Positions 7,542-11,819 of a DNA stretch of 11,819 nucleotides are shown here, one piece after another. The notes under the pieces were generated by a model. It ran no database searches. It saw only the letters and a list, made by a program, of their open reading frames with translations, and was not told the DNA's origin. Made by a program: the position numbers and the translations under genes. The DNA is from an uncultured Mycoplasmatota bacterium (GTDB taxonomy: Bacteria; Bacillota_I; Bacilli_A; Mycoplasmatales; Mycoplasmoidaceae). The stretch spans positions 1 through 11,819 of the forward strand of contig CATEWF010000027.1 of assembly GCA_949527715.1 (NCBI GenBank), given 5' to 3'. Every line of letters starts with the position of its first letter. Position 1 is the stretch's first letter.

Positions 7542-9650
7542 CTATTCAGAAACAATATATATTTTTTCTGTCTCTTTATCTTTAGATGTCATTAATTGAA
7601 CTTTGTATACAGCTTTTTGTTTTATGTTGTTTTTATATTTATTGGGGGGATCTAATGGATAAATTTGAATTAAAACCTTTTTCTTTTCATCATTCAATCA
7701 TTCGTTGTCACCTACATAATTTACATTGGAACCCTCCCTATAATATGAATATTTTTGTTTTTCTTCATTGTATGTAATTTTTCTATTAGAAAATCTATTA
7801 TCCTTTAAGTCATAAATCATTAAGGCAAAAATAATAGATAGTTCTTTGTCCACAAACATTTCTTTCAATACTGGATTGTTTCCAAAATAATCAATAAGAA
7901 TGTTTTTAATATCTATATTATGTCTATCAAAATATGCAAAAGTTTTTTCTCAAGATTTAAATTTTAAAGTTGGATACTTCCCAAAATTCAATTTGTTAAA
8001 TTGTTTAGAAGAAGAAATTCAGTTTTTATCTTTCAATATAACATTGAATATTCCTTCCATTTTTTCGTTTTTTTCTATATCTCGTGTATTCCCTGTAAAA
8101 TCAAAATTATAATCATTAAACTCAATATGACTTTTACTTACTTTTTGCTTTGCTATTGTTAGTCTTGTTCCTATTAATCCAAGATTCAATGTATTTTTAT
8201 TGGAATCATATGAAATCATTCTTTCAAGGTTTGCTAATGATAAATTATTGTTTTCATAATATTGCAAACGACTTCTTAATTCTGAATCAACACTAGCTAC
8301 AATATTAAAGTATGCACTAACTCTATTTGAAATGTAAACTCTCATTAAGTCTTCATATTCTTTTCTGTAACCGAAAAATCTAGCTTTTTGCAAATCATTA
8401 TCACAAGTATATGTACTTTTATCGTTTAAAATATAACAAGACAAAAGGTTTTGAAAGTCGATCCCTCTTTGAATCATTTGTGAACCTATGATAATTTGAA
8501 ATCTACTTTCAAAATCATCGTCGTTTATTGAATTATCACTATAGTCATTATTTATGACTTTAATCTTGTGTCATTGTTTTGCTATTATTTTTCAGATAAT
8601 ATCTTTAATTTTGTCTTTAGAAAAAAGATAAGTTGTTTTAAGTTTGGCAATATATTCATCCAAAATAGATGGAGTGTTGTTTATTTGTTGAAAAAATTCT
8701 TCTATTTGATCGCTTATTGATTCATGAATATTTTTTTGTCTTGCTATATTAATTAAAAATTTTGTTTGGATCTTACCATTGTTTTTTCTTTTTTCATAAA
8801 TAAAAGAATTAAATAAAAATTCAATAAGTGCCTTTTTAAGAGAATTATTTATATAATTTGTTTTTTTAAAAAGTTGTATTTCTTTGTCTGGTATTATGTT
8901 TAAAATATTATGAGTATTATTACAAAAAATGTAGTTTAATCCCATATACCCATCTCCAGGATTTAAAATAAATGCATATTGAGGTTTAATTCAGCAATCA
9001 TTAGAAACCAAAATATGAGCAAATGGAGTGGCAGTAACGCTTATAAACGTAAATGAATTTGATATTTCTTTAAAAAGAGAGAAGTTTTTATATGTAGCTG
9101 TATGTTCTTTTGTTTTTTTATAGTAATTTAAATTGTAAAAAGTTGCTTGATCACCTTCATCATCAATTATGAAAGGATTTTTAATATTTCCTTTAGACAA
9201 ATTTTTAAAAACTTCATATACTTTTTCAACATGTTTATAGTGTTTTAGTGAAACAATTAATACTTTTTTACCTTCATCTATTGCATCATGTATTTTATTA
9301 ACAAGTTCAATTTTTCCAAGATATTTATCACTACCATAAAGTCTTGCCTCACCATTTTTGCCATCACATGAAATAATCATGTCACTAAAAATATCAAAAG
9401 TTTGTTTATTTATTTTTTTATCTACCCCAGAAAAAACAATACATAAATTTGATCTGTTTTCGTCAAACATTTTTGAAATTAAATATAAATATGTAGAGGT
9501 TTTACCAGATTGAACTTGACCAATTAAAAGTAACGCTTTATTGGTACAATCTATTTTTGGAATTATTCGATTAACCAATTCTTCTTTTTGTTTAATTTCA
9601 TTACTTGATAATTTTTTATATTTTTGCTTAAAAAGATCTGTAAATGTCAT
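7542..9650 (-). CDS. Z1-domain superfamily II helicase-like ATPase (restriction/defence associated)
   Basis: A 702-aa protein with six in-frame TGA and no TGG Trp codons. Motifs in order: Walker A GQVQSGKT (44-51), Walker B IIDDEGDQA (161-169), SVTATPFAHIL (204-214), then in the second helicase lobe IIIGSQMIQRGIDF (about 386-399), where Z1 proteins have GGxxLSRGxT. ARFFGYRKEYEDLMRVYI (423-440) matches the family signature RxFGYRxGYxDLxRxY. These set it apart from ordinary DEAD-box helicases. Z1 proteins are linked to restriction-modification-like anti-phage clusters with AIPR, PD-(D/E)XK and MORC-type ATPases; the motor role on DNA is inferred. Walker A begins only 43 residues in and total length is shorter than the roughly 900 aa I recall for family members, so the N-terminal extension is missing or reduced. 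It starts five bases after the AIPR stop without a Shine-Dalgarno, which suggests translational coupling. It is the last gene of its transcript. Confidence 0.9.
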
Positions 9651-9655
9651 AAAAA

Positions 9656-11819
9656 TTAATTGTTTACATCAATTAAAGACGAAAAATGCATCAAAATGTT
9701 ATCTTTATTTTTTTTGAGTGATTTCGTTGTTTTGTGCAAAATCGTTTCTCAATAATCATCATCTTTTTTAGATATATTTGCAATTGTTGTTAGTTGTAAA
9801 GATTGTTTTAACAAATCTCTTAGATAACCAGATACTCAAATTAAAAAATTATAAACATTTGAAGAAGAGAGAGTCTTTAGATGAGACATGTCAAATTCAA
9901 GTTGTGAAATGTTTTTGAAAAAAATATTTTGTTGTGGAGGTTTTGATGTTTTTGTTAAAAAATCTTCTGCATTAATATCTTGAATGTTATAGTTATAAAC
10001 GTATTGATACACAAAACCAACTAATGACAATATATAATGCTTCCCAACTTTTAATATTTCAGCTTGTTCACTATCAAATTTCTCAAGTTTGATATTATTC
10101 TTAAATCCTCTAACAATTTTTCCTGATTGCGATTTAATTAACGTTCACAAATCATTAATTCAACGAGTAAATTCAGAACCTAATTTTTCATAAATGTTTT
10201 TATTTGTGAAAACACTTAATCAATTTGCACTAACTAAGGAAGACTTTGAAGATTTAGCAGTTCCAGGTGCTTGATAAATAAAACAAGCTAATAATTGAAA
10301 ATAAGTTTGGAGATTGATTCAACTTTCTTTTTTTAAACCAGCAAATAACCATTTTTCTTCACCGCTTTTTGTGGTTAAAATGATATTATCGTCTTTAGAT
10401 CTAAAAAGTTTTTTATAAAAATTTTTTAAAGATAAAACTTCTGGTTGATTTGTAATTTTATCTCATCCTTTAATAGGTTTTTGTGAATTTAGACATTCTG
10501 CTATTGTTGAAAATTTTTCTATACAAGTGTCTATTATCTTGTTTACAGTTGGATCATTTGCTATAAAGGTTGAATTACAAATTTTTTTATAATCATTTTC
10601 AGGCAAAATAACCTCTATTATTCTTAGTGGAACCTTAAAATCTTTCATCGATTCTTTTCATGTTTCTCCAATTAGATAGGTAGTTTGTCCACCATTAACT
10701 ATTGAAAATCTATCAATAGATACTTTTCTATCAGCTATTTTTGTTTTTAAACAAACCATAGAAATACCATTATTTCTAAATCAAAATTCATCTTGGTCAT
10801 TTAAAATTGAATTTCTTATTTTTGCGTCTATTGTCTTGTTTTTTATATAGTATCTTACATTTGCGCCAAATAAACCAAGTCTTGAAAAATCTTTATATAG
10901 TCTTCTTATGTCTGATGCATAAATATTTAAAGAATAACCGATGTATAAATCATTATCTTTATTAACACAATAATTCTCTTTTTTATCAAGCGATATTTCA
11001 CAACGCGAGGACACAAATGGATAAGCATTTGATTTACATTGATTATCTTTGTCTAATAAATCATTTTGTGAAACAACTTCAATATTAATTTTTTGATATA
11101 TTTTTTTTGTTTTTTCAAAGTTTTCTAAAATAATTGAGGGAGTCTCTTCATCTTCACAAATAAAAATGAAATGCAAATCATTATTTATGTCTTGTTCTTC
11201 TTGAAAATTAAATTCAGACATAAAATTAACTAAATAATTACTCAAAATATTGTCTTCTTTGTATTTAGCAAAAACCTTCATTGATTGGTCAATAAATTTT
11301 ATCAATTCATAATTATTAATGAAAGTTTGATTAGGAATATTAAAAAACAAGTAAGAATCTTTTTTTCTTTCAATTTTTTCTTCTTCTGATTCTAAGTCGC
11401 TATATTCAGTGGCTGATCCAATAAAGTGAAACTTGTTTTTATCACATAATTCAAATTGATGTTCTTCATTTTGTACAAATTCCTTAAAATTTATAATTCA
11501 ATCCGTAGAATTAAAGTTTTTAAATAAGTAAACTATGTATAAAAGTTTTATTTTATCAAAACCATAACCAATTTCTGAAAAGTATTCTTTATTATTTTTT
11601 TGAAATTCTTTTGGAGGATTGGATTTTGCAAAATCAATTTGTTTAAATGGTTCCGTAGGTCTTAATGCTTTGGGTGGTTTGATATATCCGCCATTTAAAT
11701 CTCTAAGCGAATCTTCAATGAGTTTTATTCGTGTTCTTTGTTGTGTAATAAATTCTTTGAGTGATGTTATTTTTTGGCTTCGAAAATCTAGTTCATTGTG
11801 AACTTCCAAAACTAATTCT
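9656..11819 (-). CDS. AIPR-family (abortive infection phage resistance) protein, 5' end beyond the window
   Basis: The open frame has at least 720 codons, with ten TGA and one TGG Trp, and continues past the right edge; the codon at 11807-11809 (TTG, called residue 1 here) is not necessarily the start. AIPR landmarks are LFGANVRYYI (313-322), DQDEFWFRNNGISMV (338-352), FSIVNGGQTTYLI (368-380), a Lys-rich beta region, then CLNSQKPIKGWDKI, matching the NSQxPI element of the family. A helical C-terminal part follows to the stop at 9656-9658. The first 100 or so residues are charged, probably partly coiled, and unfamiliar. Where AIPR proteins usually show a nuclease-like (I/L)xQ(S/V)K strand, this one reads SYLFFNIPNQ (152-161), so that motif may be lost. 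It is directly upstream of Z1 in one transcript. A role in phage defence is inferred from family and context. Confidence 0.88.

Noticed and set aside
7542..9650. Frameshifts or decay in the Z1 and AIPR genes
   Set aside because: Every stop inside them is TGA at a plausible Trp position and the frames stay in register from end to end, so both look intact in the visible part.
7542..11819. A PD-(D/E)XK (DUF4420), MORC ATPase or Dcm methyltransferase gene expected with AIPR-Z1
   Set aside because: The two frames fill the region with a 5-base gap and Z1 ends at a terminator, so there is no room. If present they lie beyond the window.

Overview
The window comes from a low-GC mollicute that reads UGA as tryptophan (genetic code 4), most likely a Mycoplasma-type genome. 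Conserved glycolytic enzymes and both large genes on the right continue straight through in-frame TGA codons at places where Trp fits. The codon use, the short gaps between genes and the mix of strong, weak and absent Shine-Dalgarno sites agree with this. I cannot name the species. Adjacent pfkA and pyk recall the Mycoplasma genitalium/pneumoniae arrangement, but that is only a hint.

Layout, left to right. Positions 1-223 hold three tRNA genes on the + strand: Met (5' end cut off, with initiator features), Asp and Phe. A strong hairpin terminator follows at 241-275. Positions 297-2391 hold a two-gene operon on the - strand encoding two U32-family proteins (TrhP2/YrrO-like and TrhP1/YrrN-like), probably acting in tRNA wobble-uridine hydroxylation. 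Reading away from them on the + strand at 2460-3063 is a broken AlkA-type DNA glycosylase. Positions 3246-7501 hold a glycolytic cluster, eno-pfkA-(small coiled-coil gene)-pyk. The coiled-coil gene between pfkA and pyk is out of frame at a run of eight T and carries five 21-bp heptad repeats. A hairpin at 7504-7535 with an A-run on one side and a T-run on the other separates pyk from the next genes.

From 9 bp beyond that hairpin (7542) to the right edge, on the - strand, lies an accessory module of two long genes. The first in transcription order is a 5'-truncated AIPR-family protein (at least 720 codons visible). Five bases after its stop comes a 702-aa Z1-domain superfamily II helicase-like ATPase. 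AIPR and Z1 proteins are known partners in restriction-modification-like anti-phage clusters that often also carry a MORC/MutL-type ATPase, a PD-(D/E)XK protein and a cytosine methyltransferase. Here none of those partners lies downstream, so any would be beyond position 11819. The gene order, a short Z1 N-terminus and an apparently altered nuclease-like motif in AIPR make this a compact or rearranged version worth following up. Sixteen of its 17 Trp codons are TGA, so it has been in a UGA-Trp lineage for a long time.
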